From positions 1 through 7,330 of the forward strand of contig JBFJVZ010000391.1 of the NCBI GenBank assembly GCA_041623895.1: 7,330 nt of DNA. The letters run 5' to 3'. This DNA is from JBFJVZ01 sp041623895 (GTDB taxonomy: Bacteria > Planctomycetota > Planctomycetia > Pirellulales > Pirellulaceae). Position 1 is the stretch's first letter; every line of letters starts with the position of its first letter. This document shows positions 1-6,157 of this stretch, piece by piece. Position numbers and translations under genes: made by a program. The notes under the pieces are model-generated. The model was not told the DNA's origin. It saw only the letters and a program-made list of their open reading frames with translations, and made no database searches.

Positions 1-387
1 CCGATTATGCCGCAAACGTACTCCTTCAAATGCACGCCCGGAAGCTTTGCTCGCGAAGTCGCCGCGGCACGTACCTTTGTCACGCAACAGCAAGCTGCAG
101 CGCTTCGCGCGAAAGGGATTGCTTCACACGTCACCAATCAAGATCTGCTTGTCTTCGGTGAATCGGGACCAATCGACAATTCGCTTCGTTATGAAAACGA
201 ATGTGCAAGACACAAAACTTTGGATCTGGTCGGTGATTTGGCGCTCGCCGGTGTGGACTTGATTGCTGACGTCATTTCCTTCCGCGGCGGCCACATCCTG
301 AACGGCCAGCTCGCCCGGAAACTATTCGACATGGCAAGCGGACAACCTGAAAACGCCTCGCAGTCAAGAACACGTGATGCCGCATAA
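1..387 (+). CDS. lpxC: UDP-3-O-acyl-N-acetylglucosamine deacetylase LpxC, C-terminal part (5' end outside window)
   Basis: LpxC is the zinc-dependent cytoplasmic deacetylase that makes the committed step of lipid A synthesis, removing the N-acetyl group from UDP-3-O-acyl-GlcNAc. Only the C-terminal domain is here. The frame is open to base 1, so the ATG at 7 is an internal Met and the real start lies upstream. Counting that Met as 1, the motif ArgHisLysThrLeuAsp (68-73) supplies the zinc ligands His69 and Asp73, equivalent to His238 and Asp242 of E. coli. GlyGlyHis at 94-96 carries the catalytic His (E. coli His265). ArgThrPhe at 22-24 and LeuArgTyrGluAsnGlu at 60-65 are also typical of the family. 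The protein ends in a short Ser/Arg-rich tail with no fused FabZ domain, unlike the LpxC-FabZ fusions of Bacteroidetes. lpxA follows after 54 bases on the same strand. Identification is firm; the full length is unknown. Confidence -1.
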   Translation, partial: PIMPQTYSFKCTPGSFAREVAAARTFVTQQQAAALRAKGIASHVTNQDLLVFGESGPIDNSLRYENECARHKTLDLVGDLALAGVDLIADVISFRGGHILNGQLARKLFDMASGQPENASQSRTRDAA

Positions 388-432
388 AAACTCCCCGATT
401 CAAGCTGTTTTCATCCCGAGATTCATTTAGCC

Positions 433-436
433 GGAG
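433..436 (+). promoter_or_regulatory. Shine-Dalgarno site of lpxA
   Basis: GGAG lies 5 bases before the ATG at 442 and fixes that codon as the lpxA start. The 54-base gap after lpxC shows no terminator, so the two genes are probably co-transcribed. Confidence -1.
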
Positions 437-441
437 CAAAA

Positions 442-1257
442 ATGGGTGTAACGATCGCTCAAACCGCTGTTGTCGATCCGAGAGCGCAGCTCGGCAAGAA
501 CGTCCGCATCGGACACTTTTGTGTGATTGGTCCCAATGTTGTCATTGGAGATCAGACTCTGGTCGAGGATCACGTGATCATTTCCGGAGTCTCTACGATT
601 GGTGAGAATAATCACGTTTTTCCCGGCTCCGTCATCGGGGCGCATCCCCAAGACACAAGCTATGGCAATACGCCAACGCGCGTCGTGATCGGAAACGGCA
701 ACGTGTTTCGCGAGCACTGCACAGTCAATCGGGCGACGGAGAAGGAAGACGGCGTCACCCTTGTCGGCAACAACAACTACTTCATGGCTGGCACACACAT
801 CGCTCATGATTGTGTGGTTGGGGATCGTATCGTGATCGCCAATAACGGGATGCTTGGTGGACACGTGCACGTCGGAAATGATGTCACACTCGCGGGCGGC
901 GTTGGCGTTTCTCACTTTGCCAGCATTGGGCAATTGAGTTTTGTCAGCGCCATGAGCCGCGTACTTCATGATGTGCCGCCATTCATGATCGTCGATGGGC
1001 AGCCATCAAAGCCCCGCGCGGTCAATGTGATCGGCCTCAAGCGTCACGACTATTGTGAAGAAGACATTCGTGTGTTGACGGATGCCTTCAAACTGCTTTA
1101 CCGATCTCGCGTGGGCGTCGAAACCGCGCGAAAAGAGATGTTTAATCGAGGCCCTATCCGTCCGGTGCTGAATCATTTGTTTGAGTGCTTGGATCACTCG
1201 TGCGGTGGAAAACACGGACGTGGACAGGATCGCAGAGGAAAGAAGAAAGCGGCATGA
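442..1257 (+). CDS. lpxA: Acyl-[acyl-carrier-protein]-UDP-N-acetylglucosamine O-acyltransferase LpxA
   Basis: LpxA transfers a 3-hydroxyacyl chain from acyl carrier protein to the 3-position of UDP-GlcNAc, the first step of lipid A synthesis, as a cytoplasmic homotrimer. The 271-aa length fits the family (E. coli 262). Hexapeptide repeats of the left-handed beta-helix run from about residue 5 to 185, followed by the helical C-terminal domain with the family motif GlyLeuLysArg. The motif ThrHisIleAlaHisAspCys at 118-124 holds His119 and the catalytic His122 (E. coli His122 and His125). Gln70-Asp71 match E. coli Gln73-Asp74, and His141 matches His144. Aligned without gaps, E. coli His160-Gln161 become Ser157-His158, and Gly173, the acyl-chain ruler residue, becomes Ala170. 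The C-terminus is basic (GlyLysLysLysAlaAla-like). The stop overlaps the next start as ATGA. Identification is very secure; acyl length and acceptor preference are not known. Confidence -1.
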   Translation: MGVTIAQTAVVDPRAQLGKNVRIGHFCVIGPNVVIGDQTLVEDHVIISGVSTIGENNHVFPGSVIGAHPQDTSYGNTPTRVVIGNGNVFREHCTVNRATEKEDGVTLVGNNNYFMAGTHIAHDCVVGDRIVIANNGMLGGHVHVGNDVTLAGGVGVSHFASIGQLSFVSAMSRVLHDVPPFMIVDGQPSKPRAVNVIGLKRHDYCEEDIRVLTDAFKLLYRSRVGVETARKEMFNRGPIRPVLNHLFECLDHSCGGKHGRGQDRRGKKKAA

Positions 1258-2351
1258 GTGCATTGAAAATTGGAGTCATCGGGGCCGGGCATCTCGGCCG
1301 GATCCACGCCAAGCTGCTAGCCCAGGTAGAGGGCGCAAAACTCGTTGGCATCAGCGATCCATCGGATGCGGCACGTGCCAGTGCCGCCCAGATGTTTTCC
1401 GTGCCGACTTATGGCGATTATCGAACCATGATGCGGATGATTGACGCCGCTGTTATCGCCGCGCCCACCGATACTCATTGCGAAATCGCCAATGACCTGT
1501 TGAAGTCAGGAAAACATTTGCTGGTGGAAAAGCCGCTGGCGGCCAACAGCCAGGATGCCCAGGAGATGTCGAAACTGGCTGCCTCGCGGCGTCTGATTCT
1601 TCAAGTTGGACATGTCGAAAGATTCAATCCCGCCTTTGCTGCGTTGGGCGGCGTGGGGGTTGATGTCAAGTATGTCGAAGCTGTTCGCGCGTCCCGATTT
1701 CCCGGTCGATGTTTGGACGTTGGCGTGGTCATGGACTTGATGATCCACGATATCGACCTGGTGCTGTCGATGACCACGGCGCCGGTGAAGTCTGTTTCCG
1801 CCAGTGGATTGGCGGTGATCAGTGACTTTGAAGACTTGGCCGAAGCGCGGCTGGAGTTTGAGTGCGGGCTTGTTGCTAACCTGAAAGCATCGCGTGTTAG
1901 TCCTCAGCCGGCGCGAAATATGAAGGTCTTTGGTTCCGGCGGTTTTGCCGATATCGATTTTGGCACGCCCTCACTTTCGCTGGTCCGTCCATGCGATAGC
2001 GTGGTTGATCGATCGTTTGACCTGGCAAGTCAGACCAATGATCCGTTGACCTATTCCGATCAGTTGTTCAGTACACGATTGAATTGCGAGACAATTGATT
2101 TGCAGCCACGAAACGCCATCTTGGACGAACTGCACGATTTTGTGATCAGTGTGCGGACAAACATCTCGCCAACCGTCGACGCTAGCGCAGGTGCACGAGC
2201 CGTGGAGGTCGCTGATCAAATTCTCCACGCCATTCAGAAGCGACGATGGTACCGGGATGCCAAAGATTCAGAAATCGGTCCCCAGGCCTACGTTCGCGAG
2301 CGAATTGAATCTGCCAGCCGGCGAATCAACGGTGATCGAAAAGCAGCCTAG
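1254..2351 (+). CDS. Gfo/Idh/MocA family NAD(P)-dependent oxidoreductase, candidate GnnA-type UDP-GlcNAc 3-dehydrogenase
   Basis: A 365-aa cytoplasmic dehydrogenase with an N-terminal Rossmann domain: GlyValIleGlyAlaGlyHisLeuGly at 7-15 is the dinucleotide loop, followed by the GluLysPro motif at 92-94 that is the hallmark of this family (Lys93 is the usual catalytic or binding lysine). The C-terminal alpha/beta domain has GlyHisValGluArgPheAsnPro at 119-126 and AspLeuMetIleHisAspIleAsp at 161-168, with Asp161 and His165 in the usual active-site positions. I chose the ATG at 1254, which overlaps the lpxA stop as ATGA; an in-frame start at 1185 would add 23 residues before the Rossmann strand and is unlikely. 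Location behind lpxC-lpxA suggests a UDP-sugar substrate. In Acidithiobacillus and Leptospira a member of this family (GnnA) oxidises UDP-GlcNAc at C3 so that GnnB can aminate it. No GnnB is visible here, so the specific function is inference. The stop codon lies inside a repeat element. Confidence -1.
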   Translation: MSALKIGVIGAGHLGRIHAKLLAQVEGAKLVGISDPSDAARASAAQMFSVPTYGDYRTMMRMIDAAVIAAPTDTHCEIANDLLKSGKHLLVEKPLAANSQDAQEMSKLAASRRLILQVGHVERFNPAFAALGGVGVDVKYVEAVRASRFPGRCLDVGVVMDLMIHDIDLVLSMTTAPVKSVSASGLAVISDFEDLAEARLEFECGLVANLKASRVSPQPARNMKVFGSGGFADIDFGTPSLSLVRPCDSVVDRSFDLASQTNDPLTYSDQLFSTRLNCETIDLQPRNAILDELHDFVISVRTNISPTVDASAGARAVEVADQILHAIQKRRWYRDAKDSEIGPQAYVRERIESASRRINGDRKAA

Positions 2352-2477
2352 TGCTTTGTCCAGATTCAATCTTAGGGTGGTGGTCGTAGCCGATGTCGCC
2401 AGACTTCGGGGTATCTTGGAACGAACCGAATTCTGGCGAATCCGGCTACCCTAAAGTCAAAAGTTGACAAAGCACTA
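2349..2477. mobile_element. 129-bp MITE-like inverted-repeat element with TA ends
   Basis: The outer arms 2349-2378 and 2448-2477 are inverted repeats matching at 23 of 30 positions, including a perfect 12-bp tip (TAGTGCTTTGTC / GACAAAGCACTA) and an inner 7-bp block (TTAGGGT / ACCCTAA). Inside is a second inverted repeat, 2386-2409 against 2426-2449, matching at 20 of 24 positions with a 16-base loop. The whole thing can therefore fold into a long cruciform or RNA hairpin. There is no room for a transposase. Both ends read as TA, the target duplication of IS630/Tc1-mariner elements, so a non-autonomous derivative of such an element is my best reading. It lies between convergent genes and may act as a bidirectional transcript end, but there is no U-tract on either strand to support a classical terminator. 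Confidence -1.
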
Positions 2478-2516
2478 AGATCTTCATCTGCCGGCTCGTA
2501 TTGTCCGGCTTCCAAC

Positions 2517-3281
2517 TTATCCTTCTTGCTGCGTCGGGTACTCGGCGCGGCTGAGTCGAAAAACGGCGATCCCCAACATCGAGAGCGTGATGGCCGTCAG
2601 CACCAACAGGTGTGTCCACGCCGGTTCGTGTCCAAACACGGATTCCGCGTTACTGCGAGCTACTTCCCAATCCATCCAGTTGGCTAACAGTCCCCGCAGT
2701 CGATAATTGACAGTCAGCTTGTTGGCCAGCGCAGGAACCAAGGAAAGGGCATATTCGATTCCCAGTGTGTATGCGACTGCCGTTGCCATCGTTCGACGAT
2801 GAAACATAACGCCGATAAACAAGTAAATCGCCGCATGGGCTATACAGGACAACAGGGCAAGTGCGCACATGACGGCCCAAAGTCTGAATCCCCCGATTGC
2901 CCCCACGATCAGCATGCAGGTGGTGATCGCTACCAAGGCTGCGGATACGGTCCAGATGATGGCAGTCAAGTATTTGCCGATCAGCACCATGGACCGACCG
3001 CTGCGTCGCATGGCCAGATAAATCCATGTCTGTCCCTCGATTTCAGTACTGATCGCCGGCGTTGCCCACAGTAACAACCCTAATAAGCAGACGACTTCCG
3101 GTACCAAGAAATACAACGTGAGCCCCCACCATTCGATCTGCGCGGTGGGGTTTACAAAGCTTAGGATCGTAAACAACGCCACCGGAAATGAAACCAACGC
3201 CGCCCAAATGGCAATGCGTCCGGCAGTCATTGAACGCGTCAATTCAAATTGAATGATGTCGATCACCAAGGGACGACTCAT
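2517..3281 (-). CDS. ABC-2 type transporter permease (downstream permease of the operon)
   Basis: A 254-aa integral inner-membrane protein and the last gene of the ABC operon. About six hydrophobic segments can be seen, near residues 22-43, 54-77, 105-130, 134-160, 168-190 and 225-247, as in ABC-2 family membrane subunits. The stretch at 78-104, after the second segment, has the charged pattern SerThrGluIleGluGly, then ArgArgSerGlyArg, ending GlyLysTyr. This is the conserved cytoplasmic region following TM2 in this family and resembles the corresponding region of the other permease in the operon. The ATG at 3281 overlaps the stop of the upstream ATPase by one base (TGATG) and has GGGGAG 7 bases before it. 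A GTG one codon earlier is possible but too close to the ribosome site. It presumably pairs with the ATPase just upstream. Substrate unknown. Confidence -1.
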   Translation of the reverse strand: MSRPLVIDIIQFELTRSMTAGRIAIWAALVSFPVALFTILSFVNPTAQIEWWGLTLYFLVPEVVCLLGLLLWATPAISTEIEGQTWIYLAMRRSGRSMVLIGKYLTAIIWTVSAALVAITTCMLIVGAIGGFRLWAVMCALALLSCIAHAAIYLFIGVMFHRRTMATAVAYTLGIEYALSLVPALANKLTVNYRLRGLLANWMDWEVARSNAESVFGHEPAWTHLLVLTAITLSMLGIAVFRLSRAEYPTQQEG

Positions 3282-4213
3282 CACGATTCTCCCCGATGGT
3301 GTCTCAACAGCGATTCAAACAATGCGGTCAAATTTCCCTCCGCCGAATGAAATCGTTCGATATGCAATCCATCATCGCTGATCCAAGCTGCAAGTTGGGC
3401 GTATAACGCCGCGGGATCACGCAACGCAATTCTCAGCTCGGTGCGATCGGAGGTCAGACTCAAGGAGTCCACCCAGGGGACGTCCGCCAGTCGGTGAATT
3501 AACCGGGCGACATCCTTTCCCGTCAAGCATACTTCCTGAGGTGTGTCGGCAAGGATGCTTTCGATTTCTAAGGCGGTGCCGGAAGCGAGCAGTCGACCGC
3601 CATAAATTAGCAGGAACGACGACGTGATCGCCTCAATTTCGTGCAACACATGGCTGGCAAATAACAGGCTTTTTCCCTCGGCCGCCCAACCCTTTAACAT
3701 TTCGGTCATCTGATACCGGCCAACCGGATCCAGGCCGTTGTAAGGTTCATCCAGGATCAGCAAGTTCGGGCGATGCGCGATCGCTTGGGCGATCTTCGAC
3801 CGCTGCCGCATGCCCAAGGAATACGTCCCCATTTGTCGATTCATCGCGTCGATCATGCCGACTCGCTGCAAGGCTTCAAGGGCCAGTTGTCGGCTATCGT
3901 GAGGACTGAAACCGTGCAGCCGAACCTGGTAGGTGACCCATTCACGTGCGGTTACATTGGGGTACAGCACGTCGGTGGCTGGACATAAGCCGATATCTCG
4001 AAGCAACCGCCGATCAGCCCATGGATTGGTATCGAACACGCGTATGCTGCCTAACGTCGGACGGAGTTGGCCGGTTAGCAAATTGATGAACGTCGTCTTA
4101 CCCGATCCGTTTGGCCCGACCAGCCCGTAAGCACCGGCTTCGATGGAAAGCGTCAAGTCGTTCACGCCAATCACATTGCCATACAGCTTCGAAACGGATT
4201 GCAGCTCGATCAT
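3281..4213 (-). CDS. ABC transporter ATP-binding protein (third gene of the operon)
   Basis: A 310-aa nucleotide-binding subunit of an ABC-2 type exporter. The ABC domain occupies about residues 1-225: Walker A GlyProAsnGlySerGlyLysThrThr at 33-41, signature TyrSerLeuGlyMetArgGln at 131-137 in place of LeuSerGlyGlyGln, Walker B LeuLeuIleLeuAspGluPro at 151-157 with catalytic Glu156, D-loop GlyLeuAspPro at 160-163, and switch His188. The signature form with GlyMetArgGln is usual for ATPases that serve ABC-2 permeases. The Q-loop position is Ala79 (CysProAlaThrAsp) rather than Gln or the Glu often seen in this group. The C-terminal 85 or so residues form an extra domain as in other exporters of this kind. 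The gene starts 4 bases after the stop of the upstream permease and overlaps the next permease by one base. The two likely form one transporter, perhaps mixed with the first pair. Confidence -1.
   Translation of the reverse strand: MIELQSVSKLYGNVIGVNDLTLSIEAGAYGLVGPNGSGKTTFINLLTGQLRPTLGSIRVFDTNPWADRRLLRDIGLCPATDVLYPNVTAREWVTYQVRLHGFSPHDSRQLALEALQRVGMIDAMNRQMGTYSLGMRQRSKIAQAIAHRPNLLILDEPYNGLDPVGRYQMTEMLKGWAAEGKSLLFASHVLHEIEAITSSFLLIYGGRLLASGTALEIESILADTPQEVCLTGKDVARLIHRLADVPWVDSLSLTSDRTELRIALRDPAALYAQLAAWISDDGLHIERFHSAEGNLTALFESLLRHHRGES
3289..3294 (-). promoter_or_regulatory. Shine-Dalgarno site of the downstream permease
   Basis: On the minus strand GGGGAG lies inside the 3' end of the ATPase gene, 7 bases from the ATG at 3281 and only 4 from the GTG at 3284, so it favours the ATG. 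With the one-base stop/start overlap it points to coupled translation. Confidence -1.
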
Positions 4214-4217
4214 CGTT

Positions 4218-5216
4218 CTAAATACTCAGCCTGGCGACGATGCGGTTACGAATGATCCACAAGCAGCCAACCGTAATGACCACAAGCAGAATGATCGCCG
4301 GCAGCACACTCGCCTCGGACGTGTCCAAACCAAACACCCAGGCTTCGACCTTGCCCAAGGTGTGATAGGGTGAAAGCAACTGCCACTTATCCAGATCGAT
4401 GCCCAACTCTTCCCAGTCGATGGGTCCCCGGCGAGGTCTGCGCGGAGGCCGACCGGGTCCTCCGGCAAGCGGCGCGAATGTCAAGATTTGATAGGCGACG
4501 AAGCCCATCACCCAGGTTGAGAACCAGGCAAAGGTAGCGTACCGGCTTTCGCAGGTGAACGAGGAATAACAGAGGGCAAGCGACGTCGTCGGAACGAGCA
4601 ACACGACCGACGCAGCCACGATCCGCAAGGGAATGTCCCAGGTCTGACCAATGACTGACAAGTCGGGTGAGAGCAGGATGCCGACGAAGTACAAGATGAA
4701 CGCTGGGATGGTCACGATCATCATCAAAAAGAACCAGATGACCGCCGACTTGCCAATGATGTATTCGCCCGGCGAGAGCGGCCGCGAAAAATACAACAGG
4801 TAAGCTTTGCTACGCAAATCGTATGAAATCAACATCGGAGCAATGATGCCGACCAATAGCACCATCGAAAAAAGTTGCGGCACGCGAAAGAATAACAGGA
4901 TCAATGTCGACCACACTTCGTGCCGCGCCAGTTCGTGGTCTTGCGAAACCGTGTATGCCAAGTCGGGCCGCTGCAACGGCCCACGCAGGAATTGAAAAAT
5001 AAATCTCTTCATTTCCGGATCGGTTGACGAATACTCAAACGTAAAGATGCCGATGGCCGGAACGACAATCGGCAACCACGCAAAAATGATCATCAAACGC
5101 AGCCAACGGCGACGCCAGACCAGGGCGATCCCGCTGCGGGCGACGACCCACGGACGAAGCAGACGCGACATCCGAATGCCACGCCAGGCGCGATAGCCAA
5201 GATCATGAACAGGCAT
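4218..5216 (-). CDS. ABC-2 type transporter permease (upstream permease of the operon)
   Basis: A 332-aa inner-membrane subunit. It opens with a cytoplasmic segment (ProValHisAspLeuGlyTyrArg at 2-9), then hydrophobic segments near 41-60, 104-131, 157-182, 196-217, 227-249 and 308-325. After the second comes SerTyrAspLeuArgSerLysAla, then SerArgProLeuSerPro and GlyLys (131-156), the same charged pattern as in the other permease of this operon. A Gly/Pro/Arg-rich loop lies at 252-265. The start at 5216 overlaps the ATPase stop by one base (TAATG) and has AGGAGGGG 8 bases before it. The frame is open 39 codons further upstream, but that stretch is antiphase to the ATPase gene and should not be included. 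It presumably works with the ATPase encoded just before it. What it exports cannot be read from the sequence. Confidence -1.
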   Translation of the reverse strand: MPVHDLGYRAWRGIRMSRLLRPWVVARSGIALVWRRRWLRLMIIFAWLPIVVPAIGIFTFEYSSTDPEMKRFIFQFLRGPLQRPDLAYTVSQDHELARHEVWSTLILLFFRVPQLFSMVLLVGIIAPMLISYDLRSKAYLLYFSRPLSPGEYIIGKSAVIWFFLMMIVTIPAFILYFVGILLSPDLSVIGQTWDIPLRIVAASVVLLVPTTSLALCYSSFTCESRYATFAWFSTWVMGFVAYQILTFAPLAGGPGRPPRRPRRGPIDWEELGIDLDKWQLLSPYHTLGKVEAWVFGLDTSEASVLPAIILLVVITVGCLWIIRNRIVARLSI

Positions 5217-6130
5217 TAGCCGCGCCCCTCCTGATCTCGCGATCCCGGCCGCGCCGCATCGATAAATATTTCGTCCAAACTCTTCTTGGCGCGTAGCGAG
5301 CGGCGAATCGAGGTCCCCGTTTCGGCTGCCCAAGCCCAGATCTTGTGCAGCTCATCATCTCCGATGCCAGCGATCAGTATCGAGCCATCCGCTTGAACGG
5401 TGACCTCATGTCCTTCCTGACGGCATCTTTCCACCATCGCAGCACTCTCGCCGGCAATGCTGACGATCATGGTTGGCTTGGCTAGTTGAGTTAGCGTTTC
5501 CAAAGAATCGCGAACTCTCACAGTCCCTTCGGCCAGAATGATCACATGATCGCAAACACTCCGCACGTCGGGCAGGATATGAGTCGACAGCACGACTGAT
5601 TTACCGTGTTGACGTGCCAGGTTTTTGATCCGTCGCAACATCGACTCGCGCTGATCTGGATCGAGTCCCGTGGTCGGCTCGTCCAAAATCAACACCGGTG
5701 GATCGTGGACCAGCGCCTGTGCGAATTTCAGCTTTTGTCGCATGCCCGTGGAATAGGTTTCAACCTCCCGGTAACGCTCTTCACCAATGTCGCAAAAGTC
5801 CATGATCTCATGCGCCCGTCTCAGTCCCTCCAGGCCCGGCAGCCCTGACAAACGCGCCATGAATGCCACCGATTCGACGCCAACCAACCCCGCGATGTAG
5901 CAGTCGTCCTCAGGCAAGTAGCCGACCTGGTCGCGAATCGCGCGGACTTTCTCCGGCCACCGGTGACCCAGAGCTTGGCCGCTGCCCGACTGGGCCTTGA
6001 CCAGACCCAGCAGAGACTTGATCAGAGTACTTTTGCCGGAACCATTCGGGCCCAGCAGGCCGGTCACGCCCGGCTGCACATTAAGAGAAACGTCGGTTAA
6101 CGCACGCACGTCCCCGTAATGCTTGGTCAC
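5216..6130 (-). CDS. ABC transporter ATP-binding protein (first gene of the operon); true start probably a little upstream
   Basis: A nucleotide-binding subunit of an ABC-2 exporter, 304 aa from the GTG at 6130. Numbering from that codon: Walker A GlyProAsnGlySerGlyLysSerThr at 27-35, Q-loop position Glu74 (GlyTyrLeuProGlu, a common variant here), signature TyrSerThrGlyMetArgGln at 126-132, Walker B LeuIleLeuAspGluPro at 147-152 with catalytic Glu151, D-loop GlyLeuAspPro at 155-158, and switch His184. Residues after about 215 form an accessory C-terminal domain. The GTG start cuts off the first beta-strand: the frame continues upstream as AsnAlaIleValAspIleHisGly, which aligns with the N-terminus of the other ATPase. 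No in-frame ATG, GTG or TTG precedes it before the upstream stop at about 6300; CTG at 6155-6157 would give the expected N-terminus. The stop overlaps the following permease start by one base. ATPase role certain, start uncertain, substrate unknown. Confidence -1.
   Translation of the reverse strand: MTKHYGDVRALTDVSLNVQPGVTGLLGPNGSGKSTLIKSLLGLVKAQSGSGQALGHRWPEKVRAIRDQVGYLPEDDCYIAGLVGVESVAFMARLSGLPGLEGLRRAHEIMDFCDIGEERYREVETYSTGMRQKLKFAQALVHDPPVLILDEPTTGLDPDQRESMLRRIKNLARQHGKSVVLSTHILPDVRSVCDHVIILAEGTVRVRDSLETLTQLAKPTMIVSIAGESAAMVERCRQEGHEVTVQADGSILIAGIGDDELHKIWAWAAETGTSIRRSLRAKKSLDEIFIDAARPGSRDQEGRG
5225..5232 (-). promoter_or_regulatory. Strong Shine-Dalgarno site of the upstream permease
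   Basis: AGGAGGGG on the minus strand ends 8 bases before the ATG at 5216, within the last codons of the ATPase gene. It decides the permease start and rules out the longer open frame reaching 5333. Confidence -1.
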
Positions 6131-6157
6131 ACCGTGAATGTCAACGATTGCGTTCAG

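Noticed and set aside
427..969. 180-codon open frame on the minus strand across lpxA
   Set aside because: Fully antisense to a well-identified lpxA with all family motifs; no ribosome site and no recognisable domain. It mirrors the hexapeptide repeat codons.
1185..1253. Longer N-terminus for the oxidoreductase
   Set aside because: Adds 23 residues with no fold before the Rossmann strand and lies inside lpxA; the ATGA start at 1254 gives the normal family N-terminus.
2490..2509. GCCGG/CCGGC hairpin after the permease stop as a terminator
   Set aside because: Only a 5-bp stem with a 10-base loop and no T-run; the element next to it is a better candidate for ending transcripts.
5217..5333. Longer N-terminus for the upstream permease
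   Set aside because: The strong AGGAGGGG and the one-base stop/start overlap set the start at 5216.
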